This document shows positions 53,212 to 64,000 of a DNA stretch of 64,000 nucleotides, piece after piece. The stretch lies in contig NC_092577.1 of the NCBI RefSeq assembly GCF_037975245.1, positions 17,250,013 to 17,314,012 of the forward strand, given 5' to 3'. Both the position numbers and the translations under genes were made by a program. Positions within the stretch are counted from its first letter, which is position 1. Every line of letters starts with the position of its first letter. Below the pieces are notes generated by a model, which saw only the letters and a program-made list of their open reading frames with translations, ran no database searches and was not told the origin of the DNA. Origin of the DNA: Apostichopus japonicus (lineage: Eukaryota > Echinodermata > Holothuroidea > Aspidochirotida > Stichopodidae).

Positions 53212-53330
53212 GTCTACGGCCACATCACGTTGACTATACCGGTTCTCGTCCGATCACCGAAGTCAAGCAACGTAGAGCGCAGTCAGTACTTGGATGGGTG
53301 ACCGCCTGGGAATACTGGGTGCCGTAGGCT
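53212..53330 (+). rRNA. 5S rRNA, class D
   Basis: 119 nt; 68-nt spacer. Confidence 0.96.
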
Positions 53331-53398
53331 TTTATTTTCATAATTGATAACACGACGATGATGAGAAATTGAAATGGCCTACATTGACCGGTTTTTAT

Positions 53399-53519
53399 GT
53401 CTACGGCCACATCACGTTGACTATACCGGTTCTCGTCCGATCACCGAAGTCAAGCAACGTAGAGCGCAGTCAGTACTTGGATGGGTGACCGCCTGGGGGA
53501 ATACTGGGTGCCGCAGGCT
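53399..53519 (+). rRNA. 5S rRNA, class E
   Basis: 121 nt; 281-nt spacer. Confidence 0.95.
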
Positions 53520-53800
53520 TTTATTTTCATAATTGATAACACTATGTTGCCACGACGATGACAAATTGAAATGGCCTTCATCGTCTTTCCACAAGGAAAG
53601 TGTCTTGCCACGAGGAAAGCGATTTGAAAATCGAATATATTAATAAATAACTCGTTTGTTTTTATATATTAGAATTGTCTACATATATATGTAAAATATA
53701 GATTAACATAATATATATTAAATCCATTCATGTATAATATATATTAAATCCACTGATCATAACCTACCAGACAACTAGCCTACATTTCGCCTCTTGGAAT

Positions 53801-53919
53801 GTCTACGGCCATATCACGTTGACTATACCGGTTCTCGTCCGATCACCGAAGTCAAGCAACGTAGAGCGCAGTCAGTACTTGGATGGGTGACCGCCTGGGA
53901 ATACTGGGTGCCGCAGGCT
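53801..53919 (+). rRNA. 5S rRNA, class A
   Basis: 119 nt; 281-nt spacer. First of two adjacent class A units. Confidence 0.95.
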
Positions 53920-54200
53920 TTTATTTTCATAATTGATAACACTATGTTGCCACGACGATGACAAATTGAAATGGCCTTCAATGTCTTTCCACAAGGAAAG
54001 TGTCTTGCCACGAGGAAAGCGATTTGAAAATCGAATATATTAATAAATACCTCGTTTGTTTTTATATATTAGAATTTTCTAGATATATATGTAAAATATA
54101 GATTAACATAATATATATTAAATCCATTCATGTATAATATATATTAAATCCACTGATCATAACCTACCAGACAACTAGCCTACATTTCGCCTCTTGGAAT

Positions 54201-54319
54201 GTCTACGGCCATATCACGTTGACTATACCGGTTCTCGTCCGATCACCGAAGTCAAGCAACGTAGAGCGCAGTCAGTACTTGGATGGGTGACCGCCTGGGA
54301 ATACTGGGTGCCGCAGGCT
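54201..54319 (+). rRNA. 5S rRNA, class A
   Basis: 119 nt; 281-nt spacer. The 400-bp unit duplicates the one at 53801. Confidence 0.95.
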
Positions 54320-54600
54320 TTTATTTTCATAATTGATAACACTATGTTGCCACGACGATGACAAATTGAAATGGCCTTCAATGTCTTTCCACAAGGAAAG
54401 TGTCTTGCCACGAGGAAAGCGATTTGAAAATCGAATATATTAATAAATACCTCGTTTGTTTTTATATATTAGAATTTTCTAGATATATATGTAAAATATA
54501 GATTAACATAATATATATTAAATCCATTCATGTATAATATATATTAAATCCACTGATCATAACCTACCAGACAACTAGCCTACATTTCGCCTCTTGGAAT

Positions 54601-54721
54601 GTCTACGGCCACATCACGATGACTATACCGGTTCTCGTCCGATCACCGAAGTCAAGCAACGTAGAGCGCAGTCAGTACTTGGATGGGTGACCGCCTGGGG
54701 GAATACTGGGTGCCGCAGGCT
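54601..54721 (+). rRNA. 5S rRNA, class B
   Basis: 121 nt; 281-nt spacer. Confidence 0.95.
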
Positions 54722-55002
54722 TTTATTTTCATAATTGATAACACTATGTTGCCACGACGATGACAAATTGAAATGGCCTTCAATGTCTTTCCACAAGGAA
54801 AGTGTCTTGCCACGAGGAAAGCGATTTGAAAATCGAATATATTAATAAATACCTCGTTTGTTTTTATATATTAGAATTTTCTAGATATATATGTAAAATA
54901 TAGATTAACATAATATATATTAAATCCATTCATGTATAATATATATTAAATCCACTGATCATAACCTACCAGACAACTAGCCTACATTTCGCCTCTTGGA
55001 AT

Positions 55003-55123
55003 GTCTACGGCCACATCACGATGACTATACCGGTTCTCGTCCGATCACCGAAGTCAAGCAACGTAGAGCGCAGTCAGTACTTGGATGGGTGACCGCCTGG
55101 GGGAATACTGGGTGCCGCAGGCT
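55003..55123 (+). rRNA. 5S rRNA, class B
   Basis: 121 nt; followed by a 76-nt spacer of class C type. Confidence 0.95.
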
Positions 55124-55199
55124 TTTATTTTCATAATTGATAACACTATGTTGCCACGACGATGAGAAATTGAAATGGCCTACATTGACCTCTTGTTAT

Positions 55200-55320
55200 G
55201 TCTACGGCCACATCACGTTGACTATACCGGTTCTCGTCCGATCACCGAAGTCAAGCAACGTAGAGCGCAGTCAGTACTTGGATGGGTGACCGCCTGGGGG
55301 AATACTGGGTGCCGCAGGCT
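55200..55320 (+). rRNA. 5S rRNA, class E
   Basis: 121 nt; 76-nt spacer. Confidence 0.95.
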
Positions 55321-55396
55321 TTTATTTTCATAATTGATAACACTATGTTGCCACGACGATGAGAAATTGAAATGGCCTACATTGACCTCTTGTTAT

Positions 55397-55515
55397 GTCT
55401 ACGGCCACATCACGTTGACTATACCGGTTCTCGTCCGATCACCGAAGTCAAGCAACGTAGAGCGCAGTCAGTACTTGGATGGGTGACCGCCTGGGAATAC
55501 TGGGTGCCGTAGGCT
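55397..55515 (+). rRNA. 5S rRNA, class D
   Basis: 119 nt; 68-nt spacer. Confidence 0.96.
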
Positions 55516-55583
55516 TTTATTTTCATAATTGATAACACGACGATGATGAGAAATTGAAATGGCCTTCATTGACCGGTTTTTAT

Positions 55584-55704
55584 GTCTACGGCCACATCAC
55601 GTTGACTATACCGGTTCTCGTCCGATCACCGAAGTCAAGCAACGTAGAGCGCAGTCAGTACTTGGATGGGTGACCGCCTGGGGGAATACTGGGTGCCGCA
55701 GGCT
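55584..55704 (+). rRNA. 5S rRNA, class E
   Basis: 121 nt; 281-nt spacer. Confidence 0.95.
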
Positions 55705-55985
55705 TTTATTTTCATAATTGATAACACTATGTTGCCACGACGATGACAAATTGAAATGGCCTTCATCGTCTTTCCACAAGGAAAGTGTCTTGCCACGAGG
55801 AAAGCGATTTGAAAATCGAATATATTAATAAATAACTCGTTTGTTTTTATATATTAGAATTGTCTACATATATATGTAAAATATAGATTAACATAATATA
55901 TATTAAATCCATTCATGTATAATATATATTAAATCCACTGATCATAACCTACCAGACAACTAGCCTACATTTCGCCTCTTGGAAT

Positions 55986-56104
55986 GTCTACGGCCATATC
56001 ACGTTGACTATACCGGTTCTCGTCCGATCACCGAAGTCAAGCAACGTAGAGCGCAGTCAGTACTTGGATGGGTGACCGCCTGGGAATACTGGGTGCCGCA
56101 GGCT
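55986..56104 (+). rRNA. 5S rRNA, class A
   Basis: 119 nt; 281-nt spacer. Confidence 0.95.
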
Positions 56105-56385
56105 TTTATTTTCATAATTGATAACACTATGTTGCCACGACGATGACAAATTGAAATGGCCTTCAATGTCTTTCCACAAGGAAAGTGTCTTGCCACGAGG
56201 AAAGCGATTTGAAAATCGAATATATTAATAAATACCTCGTTTGTTTTTATATATTAGAATTTTCTAGATATATATGTAAAATATAGATTAACATAATATA
56301 TATTAAATCCATTCATGTATAATATATATTAAATCCACTGATCATAACCTACCAGACAACTAGCCTACATTTCGCCTCTTGGAAT

Positions 56386-56506
56386 GTCTACGGCCACATC
56401 ACGATGACTATACCGGTTCTCGTCCGATCACCGAAGTCAAGCAACGTAGAGCGCAGTCAGTACTTGGATGGGTGACCGCCTGGGGGAATACTGGGTGCCG
56501 CAGGCT
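56386..56506 (+). rRNA. 5S rRNA, class B
   Basis: 121 nt; 283-nt spacer. Confidence 0.95.
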
Positions 56507-56789
56507 TTTATTTTCATAATTGATAACACTATGTTGCCACGACGATGAGAAATTGAAATGGCCTTCATTGTCTTTCCACAAGGAAAGTGTCTTGCCACGA
56601 GGAAAGCGATTTGAAAATCGAATATATTAATAAATACCTCGTTTGTTTTTATATATTAGAATTTTCTAGATATATATGTCAAATATAGATTAACATAATA
56701 TATATTAAATCCATTCATGTATAATATATATATTAAATCCACTGATCATAACCTACCAGACAAGTAGCCTACATTTCACCTCTTGGAAT

Positions 56790-56910
56790 GTCTACGGCCA
56801 TATCACGTTGACTATACCGGTTCTCGTCCGATCACCGAAGTCAAGCAACGTAGAGCGCAGTCAGTACTTGGATGGGTGACCGCCTGGGGGAATACTGGGT
56901 GCCGCAGGCT
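56790..56910 (+). rRNA. 5S rRNA, class C
   Basis: 121 nt; 76-nt spacer. Confidence 0.95.
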
Positions 56911-56986
56911 TTTATTTTCATAATTGATAACACTATGTTGCCACGACGATGAGAAATTGAAATGGCCTACATTGACCTCTTGTTAT

Positions 56987-57105
56987 GTCTACGGCCACAT
57001 CACGTTGACTATACCGGTTCTCGTCCGATCACCGAAGTCAAGCAACGTAGAGCGCAGTCAGTACTTGGATGGGTGACCGCCTGGGAATACTGGGTGCCGT
57101 AGGCT
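56987..57105 (+). rRNA. 5S rRNA, class D
   Basis: 119 nt; 68-nt spacer. Confidence 0.96.
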
Positions 57106-57173
57106 TTTATTTTCATAATTGATAACACGACGATGATGAGAAATTGAAATGGCCTACATTGACCGGTTTTTAT

Positions 57174-57294
57174 GTCTACGGCCACATCACGTTGACTATA
57201 CCGGTTCTCGTCCGATCACCGAAGTCAAGCAACGTAGAGCGCAGTCAGTACTTGGATGGGTGACCGCCTGGGGGAATACTGGGTGCCGCAGGCT
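57174..57294 (+). rRNA. 5S rRNA, class E
   Basis: 121 nt; 281-nt spacer. Confidence 0.95.
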
Positions 57295-57575
57295 TTTATT
57301 TTCATAATTGATAACACTATGTTGCCACGACGATGACAAATTGAAATGGCCTTCATCGTCTTTCCACAAGGAAAGTGTCTTGCCACGAGGAAAGCGATTT
57401 GAAAATCGAATATATTAATAAATAACTCGTTTGTTTTTATATATTAGAATTGTCTACATATATATGTAAAATATAGATTAACATAATATATATTAAATCC
57501 ATTCATGTATAATATATATTAAATCCACTGATCATAACCTACCAGACAACTAGCCTACATTTCGCCTCTTGGAAT

Positions 57576-57694
57576 GTCTACGGCCATATCACGTTGACTA
57601 TACCGGTTCTCGTCCGATCACCGAAGTCAAGCAACGTAGAGCGCAGTCAGTACTTGGATGGGTGACCGCCTGGGAATACTGGGTGCCGCAGGCT
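57576..57694 (+). rRNA. 5S rRNA, class A
   Basis: 119 nt; 281-nt spacer. Confidence 0.95.
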
Positions 57695-57975
57695 TTTATT
57701 TTCATAATTGATAACACTATGTTGCCACGACGATGACAAATTGAAATGGCCTTCAATGTCTTTCCACAAGGAAAGTGTCTTGCCACGAGGAAAGCGATTT
57801 GAAAATCGAATATATTAATAAATACCTCGTTTGTTTTTATATATTAGAATTTTCTAGATATATATGTAAAATATAGATTAACATAATATATATTAAATCC
57901 ATTCATGTATAATATATATTAAATCCACTGATCATAACCTACCAGACAACTAGCCTACATTTCGCCTCTTGGAAT

Positions 57976-58096
57976 GTCTACGGCCACATCACGATGACTA
58001 TACCGGTTCTCGTCCGATCACCGAAGTCAAGCAACGTAGAGCGCAGTCAGTACTTGGATGGGTGACCGCCTGGGGGAATACTGGGTGCCGCAGGCT
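57976..58096 (+). rRNA. 5S rRNA, class B
   Basis: 121 nt; 281-nt spacer. Confidence 0.95.
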
Positions 58097-58377
58097 TTTA
58101 TTTTCATAATTGATAACACTATGTTGCCACGACGATGACAAATTGAAATGGCCTTCAATGTCTTTCCACAAGGAAAGTGTCTTGCCACGAGGAAAGCGAT
58201 TTGAAAATCGAATATATTAATAAATACCTCGTTTGTTTTTATATATTAGAATTTTCTAGATATATATGTAAAATATAGATTAACATAATATATATTAAAT
58301 CCATTCATGTATAATATATATTAAATCCACTGATCATAACCTACCAGACAACTAGCCTACATTTCGCCTCTTGGAAT

Positions 58378-58498
58378 GTCTACGGCCACATCACGATGAC
58401 TATACCGGTTCTCGTCCGATCACCGAAGTCAAGCAACGTAGAGCGCAGTCAGTACTTGGATGGGTGACCGCCTGGGGGAATACTGGGTGCCGCAGGCT
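58378..58498 (+). rRNA. 5S rRNA, class B
   Basis: 121 nt; 76-nt spacer that carries GACAAATT, otherwise a long-spacer marker. Confidence 0.95.
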
Positions 58499-58574
58499 TT
58501 TATTTTCATAATTGATAACACTATGTTGCCACGACGATGACAAATTGAAATGGCCTACATTGACCTCTTGTTAT

Positions 58575-58693
58575 GTCTACGGCCACATCACGTTGACTAT
58601 ACCGGTTCTCGTCCGATCACCGAAGTCAAGCAACGTAGAGCGCAGTCAGTACTTGGATGGGTGACCGCCTGGGAATACTGGGTGCCGTAGGCT
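58575..58693 (+). rRNA. 5S rRNA, class D
   Basis: 119 nt; the only class D gene followed by a long (284-nt) spacer. The spacer begins with the TTTTTTATA form. Confidence 0.96.
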
Positions 58694-58977
58694 TTTATTT
58701 TTTATAATTGATAACACTATGTTGCCACGACGATGAGAAATTGAAATGGCCTTCATTGTCTTTCCACAAGGAAAGTGTCTTGCCACGAGGAAAGCGATTT
58801 GAAAATCGAATATATTAATAAATACCTCGTTTGTTTTTATATATTAGAATTTTCTACATATATATGTAAAATATAGATTAACATAATATATATTAAATCC
58901 ATTCATGTATAATATATATATTAAATCCACTGATCATAACCTACCAGACAAGTAGCCTACATTTCACCTCTTGGAAT

Positions 58978-59096
58978 GTCTACGGCCACATCACGTTGAC
59001 TATACCGGTTCTCGTCCGATCACCGAAGTCAAGCAACGTAGAGCGCAGTCAGTACTTGGATGGGTGACCGCCTGGGAATACTGGGTGCCGCAGGCT
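58978..59096 (+). rRNA. 5S rRNA, class I
   Basis: 119 nt; 281-nt spacer with TTTTGTAGAT. Confidence 0.94.
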
Positions 59097-59377
59097 TTTA
59101 TTTTCATAATTGATAACACTATGTTGCCACGACGATGAGAAATTGAAATGGCCTTCAATGTCTTTCCACAAGGAAAGTGTCTTGCCACGAGGAAAGCGAT
59201 TTGAAAATCGAATATATTAATAAATACCTCGTTTGTTTTTATATATTAGAATTTTGTAGATATATATGTAAAATATAGATTAACATAATATATATTAAAT
59301 CCATTCATGTATAATATATATTAAATCCACTGATCATAACCTACCAGACAACTAGCCTACATTTCGCCTCTTGGAAT

Positions 59378-59496
59378 GTCTACGGCCACATCACGATGAC
59401 TATACCGGTTCTCGTCCGATCACCGAAGTCAAGCAACGTAGAGCGCAGTCAGTACTTGGATGGGTGACCGCCTGGGAATACTGGGTGCCGTAGGCT
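59378..59496 (+). rRNA. 5S rRNA, class G
   Basis: 119 nt; 76-nt spacer of class C type. Confidence 0.95.
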
Positions 59497-59572
59497 TTTA
59501 TTTTCATAATTGATAACACTATGTTGCCACGACGATGAGAAATTGAAATGGCCTACATTGACCTCTTGTTAT

Positions 59573-59693
59573 GTCTACGGCCACATCACGTTGACTATAC
59601 CGGTTCTCGTCCGATCACCGAAGTCAAGCAACGTAGAGCGCAGTCAGTACTTGGATGGGTGACCGCCTGGGGGAATACTGGGTGCCGCAGGCT
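59573..59693 (+). rRNA. 5S rRNA, class E
   Basis: 121 nt; 76-nt spacer. Collinear with the gene at 34729. Confidence 0.95.
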
Positions 59694-59769
59694 TTTATTT
59701 TCATAATTGATAACACTATGTTGCCACGACGATGAGAAATTGAAATGGCCTACATTGACCTCTTGTTAT

Positions 59770-59890
59770 GTCTACGGCCACATCACGTTGACTATACCGG
59801 TTCTCGTCCGATCACCGAAGTCAAGCAACGTAGAGCGCAGTCAGTACTTGGATGGGTGACCGCCTGGGGGAATACTGGGTGCCGCAGGCT
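59770..59890 (+). rRNA. 5S rRNA, class E
   Basis: 121 nt; 281-nt spacer. Confidence 0.95.
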
Positions 59891-60171
59891 TTTATTTTCA
59901 TAATTGATAACACTATGTTGCCACGACGATGACAAATTGAAATGGCCTTCATCGTCTTTCCACAAGGAAAGTGTCTTGCCACGAGGAAAGCGATTTGAAA
60001 ATCGAATATATTAATAAATAACTCGTTTGTTTTTATATATTAGAATTGTCTACATATATATGTAAAATATAGATTAACATAATATATATTAAATCCATTC
60101 ATGTATAATATATATTAAATCCACTGATCATAACCTACCAGACAACTAGCCTACATTTCGCCTCTTGGAAT

Positions 60172-60290
60172 GTCTACGGCCATATCACGTTGACTATACC
60201 GGTTCTCGTCCGATCACCGAAGTCAAGCAACGTAGAGCGCAGTCAGTACTTGGATGGGTGACCGCCTGGGAATACTGGGTGCCGCAGGCT
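60172..60290 (+). rRNA. 5S rRNA, class A
   Basis: 119 nt; 283-nt spacer. Confidence 0.95.
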
Positions 60291-60573
60291 TTTATTTTCA
60301 TAATTGATAACACTATGTTGCCACGACGATGAGAAATTGAAATGGCCTTCATTGTCTTTCCACAAGGAAAGTGTCTTGCCACGAGGAAAGCGATTTGAAA
60401 ATCGAATATATTAATAAATACCTCGTTTGTTTTTATATATTAGAATTTTCTAGATATATATGTCAAATATAGATTAACATAATATATATTAAATCCATTC
60501 ATGTATAATATATATATTAAATCCACTGATCATAACCTACCAGACAAGTAGCCTACATTTCACCTCTTGGAAT

Positions 60574-60694
60574 GTCTACGGCCATATCACGTTGACTATA
60601 CCGGTTCTCGTCCGATCACCGAAGTCAAGCAACGTAGAGCGCAGTCAGTACTTGGATGGGTGACCGCCTGGGGGAATACTGGGTGCCGCAGGCT
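60574..60694 (+). rRNA. 5S rRNA, class C
   Basis: 121 nt; 76-nt spacer. Confidence 0.95.
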
Positions 60695-60770
60695 TTTATT
60701 TTCATAATTGATAACACTATGTTGCCACGACGATGAGAAATTGAAATGGCCTACATTGACCTCTTGTTAT

Positions 60771-60891
60771 GTCTACGGCCACATCACGTTGACTATACCG
60801 GTTCTCGTCCGATCACCGAAGTCAAGCAACGTAGAGCGCAGTCAGTACTTGGATGGGTGACCGCCTGGGGGAATACTGGGTGCCGCAGGCT
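60771..60891 (+). rRNA. 5S rRNA, class E
   Basis: 121 nt; 76-nt spacer. Confidence 0.95.
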
Positions 60892-60967
60892 TTTATTTTC
60901 ATAATTGATAACACTATGTTGCCACGACGATGAGAAATTGAAATGGCCTACATTGACCTCTTGTTAT

Positions 60968-61086
60968 GTCTACGGCCACATCACGTTGACTATACCGGTT
61001 CTCGTCCGATCACCGAAGTCAAGCAACGTAGAGCGCAGTCAGTACTTGGATGGGTGACCGCCTGGGAATACTGGGTGCCGTAGGCT
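60968..61086 (+). rRNA. 5S rRNA, class D
   Basis: 119 nt; 68-nt spacer. Confidence 0.96.
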
Positions 61087-61154
61087 TTTATTTTCATAAT
61101 TGATAACACGACGATGATGAGAAATTGAAATGGCCTTCATTGACCGGTTTTTAT

Positions 61155-61275
61155 GTCTACGGCCACATCACGTTGACTATACCGGTTCTCGTCCGATCAC
61201 CGAAGTCAAGCAACGTAGAGCGCAGTCAGTACTTGGATGGGTGACCGCCTGGGGGAATACTGGGTGCCGCAGGCT
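61155..61275 (+). rRNA. 5S rRNA, class E
   Basis: 121 nt; 281-nt spacer. Confidence 0.95.
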
Positions 61276-61556
61276 TTTATTTTCATAATTGATAACACTA
61301 TGTTGCCACGACGATGACAAATTGAAATGGCCTTCATCGTCTTTCCACAAGGAAAGTGTCTTGCCACGAGGAAAGCGATTTGAAAATCGAATATATTAAT
61401 AAATAACTCGTTTGTTTTTATATATTAGAATTGTCTACATATATATGTAAAATATAGATTAACATAATATATATTAAATCCATTCATGTATAATATATAT
61501 TAAATCCACTGATCATAACCTACCAGACAACTAGCCTACATTTCGCCTCTTGGAAT

Positions 61557-61675
61557 GTCTACGGCCATATCACGTTGACTATACCGGTTCTCGTCCGATC
61601 ACCGAAGTCAAGCAACGTAGAGCGCAGTCAGTACTTGGATGGGTGACCGCCTGGGAATACTGGGTGCCGCAGGCT
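61557..61675 (+). rRNA. 5S rRNA, class A
   Basis: 119 nt; 281-nt spacer. Confidence 0.95.
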
Positions 61676-61956
61676 TTTATTTTCATAATTGATAACACTA
61701 TGTTGCCACGACGATGACAAATTGAAATGGCCTTCAATGTCTTTCCACAAGGAAAGTGTCTTGCCACGAGGAAAGCGATTTGAAAATCGAATATATTAAT
61801 AAATACCTCGTTTGTTTTTATATATTAGAATTTTCTAGATATATATGTCAAATATAGATTAACATAATATATATTAAATCCATTCATGTATAATATATAT
61901 TAAATCCACTGATCATAACCTACCAGACAACTAGCCTACATTTCGCCTCTTGGAAT

Positions 61957-62077
61957 GTCTACGGCCACATCACGATGACTATACCGGTTCTCGTCCGATC
62001 ACCGAAGTCAAGCAACGTAGAGCGCAGTCAGTACTTGGATGGGTGACCGCCTGGGGGAATACTGGGTGCCGCAGGCT
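61957..62077 (+). rRNA. 5S rRNA, class B
   Basis: 121 nt; 283-nt spacer. Confidence 0.95.
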
Positions 62078-62360
62078 TTTATTTTCATAATTGATAACAC
62101 TATGTTGCCACGACGATGAGAAATTGAAATGGCCTTCATTGTCTTTCCACAAGGAAAGTGTCTTGCCACGAGGAAAGCGATTTGAAAATCGAATATATTA
62201 ATAAATACCTCGTTTGTTTTTATATATTAGAATTTTCTAGATATATATGTCAAATATAGATTAACATAATATATATTAAATCCATTCATGTATAATATAT
62301 ATATTAAATCCACTGATCATAACCTACCAGACAAGTAGCCTACATTTCACCTCTTGGAAT

Positions 62361-62481
62361 GTCTACGGCCATATCACGTTGACTATACCGGTTCTCGTCC
62401 GATCACCGAAGTCAAGCAACGTAGAGCGCAGTCAGTACTTGGATGGGTGACCGCCTGGGGGAATACTGGGTGCCGCAGGCT
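62361..62481 (+). rRNA. 5S rRNA, class C
   Basis: 121 nt; 76-nt spacer. Confidence 0.95.
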
Positions 62482-62557
62482 TTTATTTTCATAATTGATA
62501 ACACTATGTTGCCACGACGATGAGAAATTGAAATGGCCTACATTGACCTCTTGTTAT

Positions 62558-62676
62558 GTCTACGGCCACATCACGTTGACTATACCGGTTCTCGTCCGAT
62601 CACCGAAGTCAAGCAACGTAGAGCGCAGTCAGTACTTGGATGGGTGACCGCCTGGGAATACTGGGTGCCGTAGGCT
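62558..62676 (+). rRNA. 5S rRNA, class D
   Basis: 119 nt; 68-nt spacer. Confidence 0.96.
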
Positions 62677-62744
62677 TTTATTTTCATAATTGATAACACG
62701 ACGATGATGAGAAATTGAAATGGCCTTCATTGACCGGTTTTTAT

Positions 62745-62865
62745 GTCTACGGCCACATCACGTTGACTATACCGGTTCTCGTCCGATCACCGAAGTCAAG
62801 CAACGTAGAGCGCAGTCAGTACTTGGATGGGTGACCGCCTGGGGGAATACTGGGTGCCGCAGGCT
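62745..62865 (+). rRNA. 5S rRNA, class E
   Basis: 121 nt; 281-nt spacer with GAGAAATT where most E spacers have GACAAATT. Confidence 0.95.
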
Positions 62866-63146
62866 TTTATTTTCATAATTGATAACACTATGTTGCCACG
62901 ACGATGAGAAATTGAAATGGCCTTCATCGTCTTTCCACAAGGAAAGTGTCTTGCCACGAGGAAAGCGATTTGAAAATCGAATATATTAATAAATAACTCG
63001 TTTGTTTTTATATATTAGAATTGTCTACATATATATGTAAAATATAGATTAACATAATATATATTAAATCCATTCATGTATAATATATATTAAATCCACT
63101 GATCATAACCTACCAGACAACTAGCCTACATTTCGCCTCTTGGAAT

Positions 63147-63265
63147 GTCTACGGCCACATCACGTTGACTATACCGGTTCTCGTCCGATCACCGAAGTCA
63201 AGCAACGTAGAGCGCAGTCAGTACTTGGATGGGTGACCGCCTGGGAATACTGGGTGCCGCAGGCT
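63147..63265 (+). rRNA. 5S rRNA, class I
   Basis: 119 nt; occupies the class A slot but has C12. 281-nt spacer. Confidence 0.94.
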
Positions 63266-63546
63266 TTTATTTTCATAATTGATAACACTATGTTGCCACG
63301 ACGATGACAAATTGAAATGGCCTTCAATGTCTTTCCACAAGGAAAGTGTCTTGCCACGAGGAAAGCGATTTGAAAATCGAATATATTAATAAATACCTCG
63401 TTTGTTTTTATATATTAGAATTTTCTAGATATATATGTAAAATATAGATTAACATAATATATATTAAATCCATTCATGTATAATATATATTAAATCCACT
63501 GATCATAACCTACCAGACAACTAGCCTACATTTCGCCTCTTGGAAT

Positions 63547-63667
63547 GTCTACGGCCACATCACGATGACTATACCGGTTCTCGTCCGATCACCGAAGTCA
63601 AGCAACGTAGAGCGCAGTCAGTACTTGGATGGGTGACCGCCTGGGGGAATACTGGGTGCCGCAGGCT
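63547..63667 (+). rRNA. 5S rRNA, class B
   Basis: 121 nt; 283-nt spacer. Confidence 0.95.
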
Positions 63668-63950
63668 TTTATTTTCATAATTGATAACACTATGTTGCCA
63701 CGACGATGAGAAATTGAAATGGCCTTCATTGTCTTTCCACAAGGAAAGTGTCTTGCCACGAGGAAAGCGATTTGAAAATCGAATATATTAATAAATACCT
63801 CGTTTGTTTTTATATATTAGAATTTTCTAGATATATATGTCAAATATAGATTAACATAATATATATTAAATCCATTCATGTATAATATATATATTAAATC
63901 CACTGATCATAACCTACCAGACAAGTAGCCTACATTTCACCTCTTGGAAT

Positions 63951-64000
63951 GTCTACGGCCATATCACGTTGACTATACCGGTTCTCGTCCGATCACCGAA
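63951..64000 (+). rRNA. 5S rRNA, 3'-truncated by window edge
   Basis: Only nt 1-50 are present (T12, T19); probably class C from its slot after B. Confidence 0.93.

Larger units (their letters stand above)
50219..53398 (+). repeat. Two tandem 1590-bp units, E-A-B-C-D
   Basis: Gene starts are 50219, 50621, 51021, 51425 and 51622, then 51809, 52211, 52611, 53015 and 53212. Confidence 0.93.
55584..57173 (+). repeat. 1590-bp higher-order repeat unit, E-A-B-C-D
   Basis: Gene starts are 55584, 55986, 56386, 56790 and 56987. Confidence 0.93.
61155..62744 (+). repeat. 1590-bp higher-order repeat unit, E-A-B-C-D
   Basis: Gene starts are 61155, 61557, 61957, 62361 and 62558. The A-gene spacer combines TGTCAAATA with TCGCCTC, a rare pairing also present after the A gene at 36713. 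Confidence 0.93.
30348..64000 (+). repeat. 5S rDNA tandem array, right block
   Basis: From 30415 to about 34700 the array continues the G/D/K-rich pattern of the central block. From about 34729 it changes to the E-A-B-C-D type. Perfect 1590-bp units start at 36311, 37901, 41677, 45248, 50219, 51809, 55584 and 61155; rearranged modules lie between them. In total there are 111 complete 5S genes and one cut by the right edge. Confidence 0.94.

Noticed and set aside
1-64000. CRISPR-like regular repeats
   Set aside because: The repeated unit is a 119-121-nt 5S gene with conserved, not unique, spacers; no cas genes; the sequence is eukaryotic in character.
1-64000. Centromeric or other non-genic satellite
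   Set aside because: The higher-order repeat layout resembles satellites, but every unit contains full 5S genes with promoter boxes and terminators, so 5S rDNA is the better name.

Overview
This window is almost entirely one head-to-tail 5S ribosomal RNA gene array, interrupted once by an intact non-LTR retrotransposon (LINE) and once by a 100-base assembly gap. The 5S sequence is of eukaryotic, animal type: it begins GTCTACGGCC, ends GGTGCCG(T/C)AGGCTT, and carries recognisable box A and box C of the internal pol III promoter plus a T-run terminator. The LINE resembles the CR1/L2/Jockey group. Together they suggest an invertebrate animal nuclear genome; I cannot name the taxon from this sequence.

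I count 195 complete 5S copies and two cut by the window ends, all on the + strand. I sort them by four linked positions, numbered from the first G of GTCTACGG: nt 12 (C/T), nt 19 (T/A), the G-run at nt 97-99 (G3 normal, G5 = two extra G), and nt 114 (T pairs with A5 in helix I; C gives an A.C mismatch). Classes: D = C12,T19,G3,T114 (all helices pair); E = C12,T19,G5,C114; A = T12,T19,G3,C114; B = C12,A19,G5,C114; C = T12,T19,G5,C114; G = C12,A19,G3,T114; H = C12,A19,G3,C114; I = C12,T19,G3,C114; L = T12,T19,G3,T114; K = class D with A50 changed to T. G3 genes are 119 nt and G5 genes 121 nt. Counts by eye: D 42, E 40, A 35, C 25, B 21, G 16, I 5, K 5, L 3, H 2, and one G4 copy. A19 opposes A59 in helix II, so only D and L copies (about 43 without other lesions) look structurally normal.

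Genes are separated by long AT-rich spacers (about 281-283 nt) or short ones (68, 76 or 77 nt). They form higher-order repeats. The main one is 1590 bp with gene order E-A-B-C-D; a second one is 1778 bp with order G-A-L-D-D-E.

Layout: 1-12432 is 1590-bp-type array. 12433-12532 is the gap. 12533-25753 is a different, G/D/K/L-rich array, and its first 3.7 kb is full of single-base indels that look like assembly errors. 25754 to about 30347 is the LINE, in the same orientation as the 5S genes and inserted in the (AT)n tract of a long spacer. About 30348-34700 is the G/D-rich array again. 34700-64000 is 1590-bp-type array that repeats the gene order of the left end.

The LINE has a 5' UTR with decamer repeats, ORF1 (RRM-like region plus three CCHC zinc knuckles), an overlapping ORF2 (endonuclease plus reverse transcriptase), a 3' hairpin and an (AAAT)n tail. 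Both ORFs are open and the catalytic motifs are present, so it looks young and possibly active. No other protein gene, tRNA, snRNA or large rRNA gene is visible.
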